From: Massilia sp. Root133
Lineage (GTDB): Bacteria; Pseudomonadota; Gammaproteobacteria; Burkholderiales; Burkholderiaceae_D
Length of the DNA: 64,000 nt
Assembly: GCF_001426525.1 (NCBI RefSeq)
Contig: NZ_LMEW01000035.1
Coordinates: 206,225-270,224, forward strand
Direction: 5' to 3'
The notes beneath the pieces were generated by a model. That model was not told where the DNA came from, did no database searches, and saw only the letters and a list, made by a program, of their open reading frames with translations. A program made the position numbers and the translations under genes. Of this stretch, positions 40,817 through 49,390 are shown one piece after another. Positions within the stretch are counted from its first letter, which is position 1. Each line of letters begins with the position of its first letter.

Positions 40817-43480
40817 TTATTGCGCCAGCACGACGGTCTGTTTCAAGGTCAGCGTGCCGTCCTGCTGCGCCACGCCGGTGCCCGGCTGGCCGGAACCCAC
40901 GCTCAGCTTGTACTGGCCGGGCGTGAGCTGGCGGACGCCGTCCCGCGTGACGAAACTGAGGTCGCGCGGCGACAGCGTGAAGCTGATCTTGCGCCGCTCG
41001 CCGGCCTTCAGCGGCACGCGCTGGAAGCCGCGCAGCGCGACACGCGGCGCGCCCTCGAACGCGGGCGGCGTCAGGTACAGCTGCGCCACTTCGTCACCGT
41101 CGCGCTTGCCCGTGTTGGCGACTTCCGTCGTGACGACGATGCCGTTCTCGGGCGCTCCAGCGACCGGTTCGATGCGCAGCGGCGCATAGTCGAACGTCGT
41201 GTACGAGAGACCCGCGCCGAACGGATACACGGGCGTGCCCGCGTAGTAGCGGTAGGTGCGGCCCTGCATCGAGTAATCGTCGAACGGCGGCAGGTCGGCG
41301 AGGCTGCGGTAGAAGGTGAGGGGCAGGCGGCCGCCCGGATCGGCGCGGCCCGTCAGCACGTCGGCGATGGCGGCGCCGCCGGACTGGCCCGGATACCACG
41401 CTTCCAGGATCGCGGCCGCATTGTCCTTCGCCCACGACAGGTCGATGGCGCTGCCGTTCATCACGACGACGACGAGCGGCTTGCCCAGCGCCTTGGCCCG
41501 GGCCAGCAGTTCGCGCTGCTCGGCCGGCAGGTCGAGCGACGTTTTATCGCCGCCGGCGAAGCCCTCGACCTTGATGGCCATCTCTTCGCCTTCCAGGTCC
41601 GACGTCAGGCCGACGACGGCGACGATCACGTCGGCATCCGCGGTGCCGGCCTTCAGGTCCTGCTCGGGCGCCGTCGAGACGCGTTTCCAGAACAGCCCGG
41701 GCACGCCCGTGGATCCCGTCTCGGCCTGGAAGCGCAGCGGATAGCGCTGGCCCTTCTCGAGGCGCACGTCGGTGAGCTTCAGCGGTTCGCCCCATTGCGA
41801 GTACGTGGTCGCCTGCACGGCGGGCTTGCCGCCGATCGTCAGTTCGCCCTTCACGCCCGTCACGCCGAGACGGTACGTGCCCGTCTCCGGCGCGACGAGG
41901 GCGCCGGTCCACACGACCTTGTGCTTGTCCGCGACGTCCTTGAACTGGAGCGCGTGCGATTCCAGGCGCGGTTCCGTGCGGACGAGGACCGGTTTGCTGT
42001 CGCTGCCATTGATGTACTCGGCGCGCAGGCCAGGCTTGCCGTCCGGCGTGCGCAGCGCGCTGGTCGGGACCGGATCGCCGTCCGTGATCGACGCGGCGGC
42101 CGGCACGAGCGTCACGCGCGCCTGCGGCAGCACGCGGCGCAGGCCGTCGACGACGGAGACCGGCGGCGCGGACTGCGTCGACGAATAATTCCCGCGCAGG
42201 ACACGCGTGGCGTCGGCCAGCGGGCCGATCACGGCGACTTTGACGCCCGGCTTCAAAGGCAGGGTGCCGTCGTTCTTCAGCAGCACGAGGCTCTTGCTTG
42301 CGGCCTGCAGCGCGAGGTCGCGGTGGGCGGGCGTGTCGATCGCGTTCACCGGCGTCTGGTTCGGCTTGCGCTGCGCGAGGCCCGCGAGGTCGCCGTTGCG
42401 GTAGCGCGCGGAGAACAGGCGGACGAGGGCCGTGTCGATGTCGCCCATGGAGAGCAGGCCGCGCTTCCACGCTTCGCGGTAACGCTCGCCCAGGCCCTTC
42501 GTGTCGCCGAGGGTCTTCGTGTTGCACTCGTTGTCCGTGCCGGCCTTCAGCGCGACGGCGGCCGCCGCGGCGGGATCGGGCGCGTACTTGTGGTGCTCGT
42601 CGATGTCCGTGACGGCATCGCAGTCGGACACGACATAGCCCTTGAAGCCCCACGCGCCGCGCAGGTGATCCTTCAGCAGCAGGTCGCTGCCGCAGGCCGG
42701 CTGGCCGTTGATGCGGTTGTAGGCGCACATGATCGATCCGGCCTTCGCATCGACGATGGCGGCGCGGAAGGCGGGCAGGTACGTGTCCTCCAGGTCGTGG
42801 CGCGACACGAACACGTCGGCCACGTGGCGCGTCGACTCCGGGCCGCTGTGCACGGCGAAGTGCTTCGGCGTGGCGACGACGTCCGGCAGGTCCGGGTTCG
42901 GCCCCTGGATGCCCTGGATGAACGCGACGCCCAGCTGCGCCGTCAGGTACGGGTCTTCGCCATAGGTCTCCTGGCCGCGGCCCCAGCGCGGGTCGCGGAA
43001 GATGTTGATGTTCGGCGACCAGGTGTCGAGGCCCGTGCCGATCCGGCCCAGGTGGCCCGTCTGGCGGCCCAGCGTGTGCAGCGCGCGCACTTCCGTGCTG
43101 ATCGCGGACGCGACCTTGTGCACGAGCGGCGCGTCGAACGTCGCGGCGAGGCCGATCGGTTCCGGGAAGTTCGTCGTGGGCAGCGGCCCCAGCGCGCCGT
43201 GCAGCGACTCGGTCCACCAGTTATAGGCGGGAATGCCGAGGCGGGGCAGGGCGGGTGCGACGTTGAGCAGCTGGTCGATCTTCTCGTCCAGCGTCATCTG
43301 CGCGACCAGGGCGCGGGCGCGGGCGTCCGCATCCGTGCGCGCTTCAGGGGATGTGGTGGTGGTCTGTGCCACGGCCGGCAGCGCCGCGGCGAGCATCAGG
43401 GCGCCGCACAGGGCGGTGCGCGTGATGCCTCTCGATAAGTCTCCTGCTTGACCAATTCGTTTGGTCTTATCTTTTTGCAT
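40817..43480 (-). CDS. GH3 glycoside hydrolase (beta-xylosidase/beta-glucosidase) with PA14 insertion
   Basis: 887 residues. A signal peptide ends near AVAQ (39). The GH3 N-domain (60-330) has YNWWTESLHG, RDPRWGRGQETYGEDPYL, KHFAVHSGPE and the nucleophile D286 in GYVVSDCDAV, a sequence form common in beta-xylosidases. The C-domain is interrupted by a PA14-like domain (about 480-620, LRAEYINGSDSKP and APETGTYRLGVTG). A fibronectin III-like end follows (VAQLYLTPPAFEGAPRVALRGF, in two parts). Exported to the periplasm or outer surface. It is in an operon with the esterase. Confidence 0.95.
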   Translation of the reverse strand: MQKDKTKRIGQAGDLSRGITRTALCGALMLAAALPAVAQTTTTSPEARTDADARARALVAQMTLDEKIDQLLNVAPALPRLGIPAYNWWTESLHGALGPLPTTNFPEPIGLAATFDAPLVHKVASAISTEVRALHTLGRQTGHLGRIGTGLDTWSPNINIFRDPRWGRGQETYGEDPYLTAQLGVAFIQGIQGPNPDLPDVVATPKHFAVHSGPESTRHVADVFVSRHDLEDTYLPAFRAAIVDAKAGSIMCAYNRINGQPACGSDLLLKDHLRGAWGFKGYVVSDCDAVTDIDEHHKYAPDPAAAAAVALKAGTDNECNTKTLGDTKGLGERYREAWKRGLLSMGDIDTALVRLFSARYRNGDLAGLAQRKPNQTPVNAIDTPAHRDLALQAASKSLVLLKNDGTLPLKPGVKVAVIGPLADATRVLRGNYSSTQSAPPVSVVDGLRRVLPQARVTLVPAAASITDGDPVPTSALRTPDGKPGLRAEYINGSDSKPVLVRTEPRLESHALQFKDVADKHKVVWTGALVAPETGTYRLGVTGVKGELTIGGKPAVQATTYSQWGEPLKLTDVRLEKGQRYPLRFQAETGSTGVPGLFWKRVSTAPEQDLKAGTADADVIVAVVGLTSDLEGEEMAIKVEGFAGGDKTSLDLPAEQRELLARAKALGKPLVVVVMNGSAIDLSWAKDNAAAILEAWYPGQSGGAAIADVLTGRADPGGRLPLTFYRSLADLPPFDDYSMQGRTYRYYAGTPVYPFGAGLSYTTFDYAPLRIEPVAGAPENGIVVTTEVANTGKRDGDEVAQLYLTPPAFEGAPRVALRGFQRVPLKAGERRKISFTLSPRDLSFVTRDGVRQLTPGQYKLSVGSGQPGTGVAQQDGTLTLKQTVVLAQ
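43450..43466. repeat. Inverted repeat inside the first GH3 codons
   Basis: GACCAA (43450-43455) and TTGGTC (43461-43466) with a 5-nt spacer lie within codons 5-11 of the GH3 gene. It may be a regulator site just inside the gene, or a chance feature. Confidence 0.3.
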
Positions 43481-43843
43481 AGGGGTACCTTAAAAGGTCA
43501 TGCCATCGGATGGGCTCCGTACATGATAGATGAGTGAGAAATGATTGCGATAACAAGAGGTGCCCGGCTCATCGGCGGCGTTCGATCGCTGCCGCAACCG
43601 TGGGTCGATCACGGGTGCGGGAAGGAAGGAATGCGCACATTGAGCCGGACGAGGAACAATGTAGTGGAGGAATTGTTCGGAAGCCAATAACTTTTTGGTG
43701 AGAGCCGATATCGGAATGGGTATCGGTCGCGGCAGGCGCTCTACTGTTACTTAACATTAATGTTATACGCGAACATATTCACAATGTTGTGCTCGCACAT
43801 CGCTCGTATTGTTTCGTTGAGGAAAGTCAAAGTTGAGTCCATA
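43481..43843. other. 363-nt intergenic region between GH3 and the GGDEF gene
   Basis: Divergent control region with no convincing gene; frames inside it are short and lack ribosome sites. It is AT-richer than its surroundings towards the right end and holds the TTAACATT palindrome listed separately. Confidence 0.6.
43751..43766. promoter_or_regulatory. TAACATTAATGTTA palindrome upstream of the GGDEF gene
   Basis: The perfect 14-bp palindrome TAACATTAATGTTA (43752-43765) is flanked by T on both sides (43751 and 43766), so TTAACATT is complete only on the left. It lies about 80 nt before the start. The same TTAACATT/AATGTTAA half-sites, more widely spaced, precede the Nudix-like gene at 36137-36178. 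Confidence 0.5.
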
Positions 43844-45967
43844 ATGGCCTCAACAGAAGTATTGACTTCCAGCCGGCGCCTCGTCATGCCTTTTCCTCAC
43901 CGCCTCGTCTCCATCCTGCTCGTGACCGCCACGGCGCTCGGGCCGGTTGCGCACGCCGGTACCCCGACCATCGATCCCCGGGCGGAAGTGGACGCGATCC
44001 GGGACCTCGCGCAGGACGCCCCGCGCGCGGCGCTCGACCGGGTACAGGCCGCGCGCCGCGACCTGGGGCCGAACGCGCCCTACGACGCCCGGCAGATGCT
44101 GTTGCGCACGGAAGTGGCGCTCAGGGAAGACCTGGGCCAGCAGGACTCGGCCTATACGCTCGAACGCGAATCGCTGCAACTGGCGCAGGCCAGGGGCGAC
44201 ACGGCGGGCGTGGCGCTGGCCATGCTGGGCCAGGTGCGCGAGCTGCTCGACGCCCATCGGCTGGACGATGCCCAGGCGCTGCTCGACAGGATCGTGGCCC
44301 AGGCGCCGAAAGACACGGCGCTGACGTTCAAGGTGTCGGTCGAGCGCACGCAGGGCGATATCCTGAACCTGCGCGCCCGGCTGGACGAGGCGCTGGCGGC
44401 CTACCTGCGCGGCCTGCGGCTGTTGCAGGGCCAGCCCGGCGAAAGCGGCAGGCGCGCCGTGCTGTACGCCCGGATCGCCCAGGTGTACGCGAATGCCGAC
44501 AATCCCGCCAAGGCGATCGAGCATGCCGACCTGGGGCTGGCGGAAAAGAAGATGTCGCTGCGGTCGCTCGCGTCGCTGCAGTTCACCCGTGCCATCGCCC
44601 TGGTCAGGATCGGCCGCGACGGCGAAGGCATCGCCGCGTTCGAGAATGCGCTGGCGACGGCGGTGCGCGCGGGATTCCAGGGCATGGAAGCGGCGGCCCG
44701 CGGCAATATCGCGGACTATTATCTGCAGCACCACGACTACGTCCGCGCGGAAGCGGAGTCGCGCGAGGCGCTGGTCGTGTCGGAAAAAGGCAGCGACCAG
44801 AACGTCATCCAGATGGCGCGCGCCAATCTCGGCTTTTCGCTGATGGGGCAGGGGCGCATCGCCGAGGGCCTGCCCTGGGTCGACGGCGTCATCGCGCACC
44901 TGCGCAAGGACAAGCTCACCGGCGACCTCGAGGCGATGCTGGACGAGAAGGGCCGCATGCTGGAGCGCGCGGGCCAGTACCAGCAGGCGCTGGCGATCGT
45001 GCGCGAGCAGCAGTCGCTGCAACAGCAGAGCGCCCGGGTCGCGCGCGACCGCGCGATCGCGACGCTGCAGGAAGAATTCGACGCCCACCGCCGCAGCCAG
45101 CAGATCGTCCTGCTGCAGCGTGAAAACCGGCTGAAGGATGCCGAGCTGAACAACCGCCGCACGGTGCAGCTCGCGACGACGTTCGCCGCCGTGCTGACGG
45201 TGCTGGCGGGCGCCGTCGTGACGGTCCTGTACCGGCGCACGGCGCGCAGCAACGCGCAGCTAAAGGAATTGAACGTGCAGCTCGAATTCGGTTCGACCCA
45301 CGACGCGCTGACGGGCCTGCATAACCGCCGCTCGCTGACGAACCGGATGAGCGTCCGCAAGGACGACCGCCGGCATCCGGTGCCCGACGCGGTCGACTGC
45401 TTCGTCCTGATGGACATCGACCATTTTAAAAGCATCAACGACCGCTGGGGCCATGGCGCGGGCGACGCGGTCCTCGTCGACGTCGCGCGCCGACTCGCCG
45501 CGGCCGTGCGCGACACCGACATGGTGGTGCGCTGGGGCGGCGAGGAATTCATGATCCACGCGCCGGCGATGGACCCGGCCAGCGTCGCCGGCATGGCGGA
45601 GCGGATCCTGGACGCGATCGGCGCCAGGCCCGTCGACGCGGGCACGTGCGCGATCCCGGTGACGCTCACCGCCGGCATCGTCGCGCTGCCGGGCGCCGGC
45701 ACCGCGTTCGACTGGCAGTGCGCCGTGCGCCTGGCCGACTGGGCGCTGTATCAGGGCAAGGCGCAGGGCCGCAACCAGGCGCGCATCGTCACGCGCCTGT
45801 ACGCGCCGGCGGACACCGTGATGGCGGCGCTCGACCGCGACGGCGAAGACGTCGCCGCGCTGCTGGCGCTGGAGGGCGTGCACGGCCCGCGCCAGGTGGT
45901 GGAACGGGCGGCGCCGCCCAGGCGCGACACGGGCGGCGGCACCCTGCACGCCATGGTGCGCGCGTGA
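43844..45967 (+). CDS. TPR-containing diguanylate cyclase
   Basis: 707 residues. A signal/anchor (PHRLVSILLVTATALGPVAHA, about residues 17-37) is followed by a long tetratricopeptide region (about 45-390), a coiled coil, one membrane helix (about 441-465) and a cytosolic GGDEF domain. The active-site motif is GGEEF (565-569) and the inhibitory I-site RDTD lies five residues before it, so it should make c-di-GMP with product feedback. The periplasmic TPRs probably sense a protein partner. The start is uncertain; a second Met at 43886 also precedes the signal. Confidence 0.9.
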   Translation: MASTEVLTSSRRLVMPFPHRLVSILLVTATALGPVAHAGTPTIDPRAEVDAIRDLAQDAPRAALDRVQAARRDLGPNAPYDARQMLLRTEVALREDLGQQDSAYTLERESLQLAQARGDTAGVALAMLGQVRELLDAHRLDDAQALLDRIVAQAPKDTALTFKVSVERTQGDILNLRARLDEALAAYLRGLRLLQGQPGESGRRAVLYARIAQVYANADNPAKAIEHADLGLAEKKMSLRSLASLQFTRAIALVRIGRDGEGIAAFENALATAVRAGFQGMEAAARGNIADYYLQHHDYVRAEAESREALVVSEKGSDQNVIQMARANLGFSLMGQGRIAEGLPWVDGVIAHLRKDKLTGDLEAMLDEKGRMLERAGQYQQALAIVREQQSLQQQSARVARDRAIATLQEEFDAHRRSQQIVLLQRENRLKDAELNNRRTVQLATTFAAVLTVLAGAVVTVLYRRTARSNAQLKELNVQLEFGSTHDALTGLHNRRSLTNRMSVRKDDRRHPVPDAVDCFVLMDIDHFKSINDRWGHGAGDAVLVDVARRLAAAVRDTDMVVRWGGEEFMIHAPAMDPASVAGMAERILDAIGARPVDAGTCAIPVTLTAGIVALPGAGTAFDWQCAVRLADWALYQGKAQGRNQARIVTRLYAPADTVMAALDRDGEDVAALLALEGVHGPRQVVERAAPPRRDTGGGTLHAMVRA

Positions 45968-45971
45968 CCGA

Positions 45972-46451
45972 TCAGCCGCGCCGCGCTGCCTCGATCGCGG
46001 CGACGTCGATCTTCTTCATCTCCATCATCGCGTTGAACGCGCGCTTGGCCGCGGCCCGGTCGGTGCCCGTAAACGCTTCCATCAGCACGCGCGGCGTGAT
46101 CTGCCACGACACGCCCCACCGGTCGCGGCACCAGCCGCACGCGTTCTCCTCGCCGCCGTTGCCGACGATCGCATTCCACAGGCGGTCCGTCTCTTCCTGG
46201 TCCTCGGTCGAGACCTGGAACGAGAACGCGTCGGTGTGCTTGACGCCGGGACCGCCGTTCAGGCCGAGGCACGGGATGCCCATCACGGTGAACTCCACCG
46301 TCAGGACACTGCCTTCCTGGCCGGCCGGATAGTCGCCGGGCGCGCGGTGGACGGCGCCGACGGCACTGTCGGGGAATGTCTGCGCATAGAACGCCGCCGC
46401 ATCCAGGGCGTCGTTGTCGTACCACAGGCAAATCGTGTTCTTGCTGATCAT
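45972..46451 (-). CDS. PhnB-like VOC-family protein
   Basis: 159 residues from MISKNTICLWYDNDALDAA, the usual opening of the PhnB / 3-demethylubiquinone methyltransferase-like VOC domain. TVEFTVMGIPCLGLNGGP, AFSFQVSTEDQEETDRLW, CGWCRDRWGVSWQITP and RAFNAMMEMKKIDVAAIE are family landmarks. The precise reaction is unknown; many members are uncharacterised. The start is preceded by GGGAGACGAG. It is convergent with the diguanylate cyclase gene, 4 nt from its stop. Confidence 0.92.
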   Translation of the reverse strand: MISKNTICLWYDNDALDAAAFYAQTFPDSAVGAVHRAPGDYPAGQEGSVLTVEFTVMGIPCLGLNGGPGVKHTDAFSFQVSTEDQEETDRLWNAIVGNGGEENACGWCRDRWGVSWQITPRVLMEAFTGTDRAAAKRAFNAMMEMKKIDVAAIEAARRG

Positions 46452-46524
46452 CTCGTCTCCCTTCGTGGTCTGGAAATGGAGCGGAAACGATAGCACGGCG
46501 CGCGGCTCGCCGGCGTGTGGCTGC

Positions 46525-48000
46525 TCATCGCTCGGCCTGCGCGGGATGCCCCGCCAGCGGCAGTTCAGGCAGGAACAGCAGCGCGACGAGCCCCGCCAGC
46601 ACGATCAGCGCGCCGGCGCCGAAGATGTTGGCGATGGCGTGGCGGTACACGTCCACCGTCAGCGCCTGCGCGGCGGGCAGCGCACTCGCCGCGCGGGCGA
46701 CGTCGGCGATGCCGTGCGCGTGCACCTGGTGTGCGAGGATGGCGCCGGAGCCCGTCACGCCGAGCAGCCCGCCGAGCGAGCGGAAGAACGTCAGCATCGC
46801 CGTGCCCACGCCGCGCCGCGGGACGGGCAGCGCGTTCTGCACGGCGATCGTCATGTTGGGCATTACGAGGCCCAGGCCCGCGCCCAGCATGAAGATCGCG
46901 GGCTCGATGATCCAGTAGCCGCGCGCCGTGTCCATGCCCCACGCGAGGACCGCGAACGCCAGCACCGCCGCCGACAGTCCCGCCACCTGCACGGCCTTGT
47001 ACTTGCCCGAGCGCGACAGCACGCGGCCGTTCAGCGTGGACGACGCGATCATCCCGACCATCATCGCCACCGTCATCATGCCCGAATGCGCGGGGCTGCT
47101 GCCCATCACGAGCTGGAAGAACAGCGGGAAGAACACGCTCGCGCCCATCAGGCCCATGAACGTCAGCGCCATCACGATGCTGGCGATGTTGAAGACGCGG
47201 CTGTGGAACAGGTCCGGCGGCAGCACGGGTTCGGCCGCGCGGCGCAGGTGCACCATCAACCAGCCGCCGGGCACGACCGTCAGCGCGGCGCACACCTGCA
47301 CCTGCACCGAATCCCACGCCCATTCCGTGCCGCCCAGCGCGAGGATCAGCAGCAGCGCCGTGATGGTCACGGTGAGCAGCACGGAGCCAAGATAGTCGAT
47401 GCGGTGCGCGTGCGTCTGCACGGGCTTGCGCAGCGAGCGCGCGATGGCGTAGAAGGCGACGGCGCCGACGGGCAGGTTGATGAAGAAGATCCAGTGCCAC
47501 GACAGCAGGTCCGTCATCATCCCGCCCAGCACGGGACCGAGCACGCTGGTGACCGCGAACACGATGGCGATCGAGCCCTGGCGCCGCGCCCGTTCCTTCG
47601 GCGGCACGAGGTCGCCGATGATGATCTGCGCCAGCGGCATGAAGCCGCCGGAACCCATGCCCTGGATGGCGCGGAACGCGATCAGCTGCGTCATGCTCTG
47701 CGCGAAGCCGCACAGCACGGAGCCCAGCAGGAAGGTCGCGAGCGCCGTGAAGATCATCGGACGCCGGCCGTACTGGTCGGCCAGCTTGCCGTACAGCGGC
47801 ATCGTGGCGGTGGACGCGAGCACGTACGCCGTCACGACCCACGACAAGTGGTTCATGCCGCCCAGGTCGCCCACGATGCGGGGCAGGGCGGTGGCGACGA
47901 TGCTCTGGTCGAGTGCCCCGAGGCCCAGCACGGCCATCAGGGCCAGGTAGACGGAACGGATTTCGTGGGCGTCGGCTTGCGTGGGGGATTCAATCTTCAT
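46525..48000 (-). CDS. DHA2-family (EmrB/QacA) multidrug MFS transporter
   Basis: 491 residues with 14 hydrophobic helices, the DHA2 drug:H+ antiporter type. ALDQSIVATALPRIVGDLGGMNHLSWVVTAYVLAST (in parts) is the signature first helix with D1-type motif, then GKLADQYGRRPMIF motif A and SVLGPVLGGMMTDLLSWHWIFFIN motif C. It exports toxic compounds. The start overlaps the end of the marR gene by 11 nt, so the two are an operon under the MarR operator. Confidence 0.94.
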   Translation of the reverse strand: MKIESPTQADAHEIRSVYLALMAVLGLGALDQSIVATALPRIVGDLGGMNHLSWVVTAYVLASTATMPLYGKLADQYGRRPMIFTALATFLLGSVLCGFAQSMTQLIAFRAIQGMGSGGFMPLAQIIIGDLVPPKERARRQGSIAIVFAVTSVLGPVLGGMMTDLLSWHWIFFINLPVGAVAFYAIARSLRKPVQTHAHRIDYLGSVLLTVTITALLLILALGGTEWAWDSVQVQVCAALTVVPGGWLMVHLRRAAEPVLPPDLFHSRVFNIASIVMALTFMGLMGASVFFPLFFQLVMGSSPAHSGMMTVAMMVGMIASSTLNGRVLSRSGKYKAVQVAGLSAAVLAFAVLAWGMDTARGYWIIEPAIFMLGAGLGLVMPNMTIAVQNALPVPRRGVGTAMLTFFRSLGGLLGVTGSGAILAHQVHAHGIADVARAASALPAAQALTVDVYRHAIANIFGAGALIVLAGLVALLFLPELPLAGHPAQAER

Positions 48001-48436
48001 GGTCGGCGAGGAAGTTGAGGGCGTCGATGGCGCCGGCGAGCGCGGCCATCTGGTCGGGCGGCAGGCGGGCGATGCGTTGCGACAGCCAGTCGTGGCGGCG
48101 GTCGCGCAACTGGCGCAGCGCTTTGTGGCCGGCCGGGCTGACGTGCAGGCCGCTCCTGCGCCGGTCGTGCTCCTGGGCGGCGCGCTCGACGAGGCCGGCC
48201 GCTTCCAGCGCCTTGACCTGGCCGCTCATCGTCGGGCTGCGCACCTGCTGCATGCGCGCGAGCTCGGCCACGCCGATGCCGGGGTGTTCATGGATCACGT
48301 GCAGGAGCATCGCCTGCATCAGCGACAGGCCTTGTTCCTGGCGCTCCGTGTCGCGCCGCATCTGGCGCACGAGGCCCTTGAGGGCCGTGCGCAGGTCTTC
48401 GGACAGGCGTTCGATGTGTTGGTCGTAGTTGGGCAT
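47990..48436 (-). CDS. MarR-family repressor of the efflux gene
   Basis: 148 residues with a winged helix of the MarR type (GIGVAELARMQQVRSPTMSG as helix-turn-helix, EHDRRRSGLHVSPAG as wing). It probably represses its own operon with the downstream DHA2 pump. A long palindrome lies only 4 nt before the ATG, leaving no room for a ribosome binding site. The start may therefore be leaderless, or initiation may occur farther in. Confidence 0.92.
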   Translation of the reverse strand: MPNYDQHIERLSEDLRTALKGLVRQMRRDTERQEQGLSLMQAMLLHVIHEHPGIGVAELARMQQVRSPTMSGQVKALEAAGLVERAAQEHDRRRSGLHVSPAGHKALRQLRDRRHDWLSQRIARLPPDQMAALAGAIDALNFLADHED

Positions 48437-48439
48437 GGG

Positions 48440-48468
48440 TAATATAGGTAGGCTACCTAACTATATTA
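48440..48468. promoter_or_regulatory. MarR operator
   Basis: TAGGTA (48445-48450) and TACCTA (48454-48459) around a 3-nt centre, extended outward by TAATA and TATTA. This 29-bp AT-rich palindrome is next to the marR start and is the evident binding site of the repressor. Confidence 0.75.
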
Positions 48469-48552
48469 CGCGCATCGCGCCGCGCATGCAAATGGTGTCT
48501 TCGTGACAATGCACGCATTTTTTCCGCGACACATTTGATAAGGTGGCGCACT

Positions 48553-48921
48553 ATGCATTTTCGAGCCCAACTGGACCGTTCCCTCGCCATGCTGTCCGCG
48601 CGCGGCCTGGCGCGCCGTCACGCCGCGCCGCCGTTGTTCCGGTTGCTGTGGAAGCTTGGCGTCCGCGTCCGCCCGCCGCACTTCCTCGGCTTCGCCCACG
48701 TCGCCCTCGTCTACGGGACGTGGTTCACGTGCGCATGGGGCCTGTTCATGTGGCTGCTCGTGTGGTCGCAGCAGGGACTGGACTTCCTGGGCGTGGCGCT
48801 CAGGTCCGGCGGCGCGGGTGCGGCGTTCGGCTTGATGATGGCGTGGTTTTATACGCGCGAACGCAGGGAATTCGGGCTCCCGGCCTGGGAATCGTTCGGC
48901 CGGGACGAACAGACAGGCTGA
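48553..48921 (+). CDS. DUF6404-family membrane protein
   Basis: 122 residues. A helical start (HFRAQLDRSLAMLSARGLAR) with PPLFRLLWKLGVRVRPPHFLGF is followed by two membrane helices (VALVYGTWFTCAWGLFMWLL and VALRSGGAGAAFGLMMAWFY). This matches small DUF6404 proteins of proteobacteria, whose function is unknown. The ATG has AAGGTGG before it. It lies divergent from marR and 11 nt before the frameshifted SnoaL-like gene. Confidence 0.75.
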   Translation: MHFRAQLDRSLAMLSARGLARRHAAPPLFRLLWKLGVRVRPPHFLGFAHVALVYGTWFTCAWGLFMWLLVWSQQGLDFLGVALRSGGAGAAFGLMMAWFYTRERREFGLPAWESFGRDEQTG

Positions 48922-48932
48922 ACGGGGGACGC

Positions 48933-49384
48933 ATGTACCACGCCATCGTGCGGCGCAGGATCACCAACGCTTTTGCCGGCCTCAGCGCGGGAAGCATCGA
49001 CGCCATCACGGACGAGCTCGCACCGGACGCCGTGCATTACTTCGTCGGTACGCATGCGCTGTCCGGGACGCGCCGCACGCCGGAAGCCATCCGCGCATGG
49101 TACGAGCGCCTGTTGCGCCTGCTGCAGGGCATCCGGTTCACGTTGCACGAGGTCCGCGTGTCGGGCTGGCCGTGGCGCACGCAGGTCGAGGCGATCTGGA
49201 CCGAGACGACCACGGCACGGATGGCGTGCAGACGTCCGCCGAGGGCGTCAACCTGATCGAGGTCCGCTGGGGCAAGGTGACGAGCGTGCGCATTTATCCG
49301 GACACGGCCATGCTGGAGCGGACGCTGCAGCGCATCGCGGCCAAGGGCACGGCGGAAGCGCTGGCCGCGCCCATCACCTCCTGA
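48933..49384 (+). pseudogene. SnoaL/NTF2-like protein, disrupted by a frameshift
   Basis: The frame from the ATG at 48933 encodes MYHAIVRRRITNAFAGLSAG and an NTF2-like domain with YFVGTHALSGTRRTPEAIRAWYERLL (in two parts), then runs out at VEAIWTETTTA into unrelated residues and stops. The missing end (GTDGVQTSAEGVNLIEVRWGKV to ITS) continues one frame back from about 49214. A single deleted base near 49206-49214 explains it. It may be a true mutation, a sequencing error, or, less likely, a programmed -1 shift. An intact version would have about 150 residues. Confidence 0.75.
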
Positions 49385-49390
49385 AGCGGC

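Noticed and set aside
43490..43687. 65-codon frame in the GH3/GGDEF intergenic region
   Set aside because: No ribosome site, no family, and it lies within a divergent promoter region.
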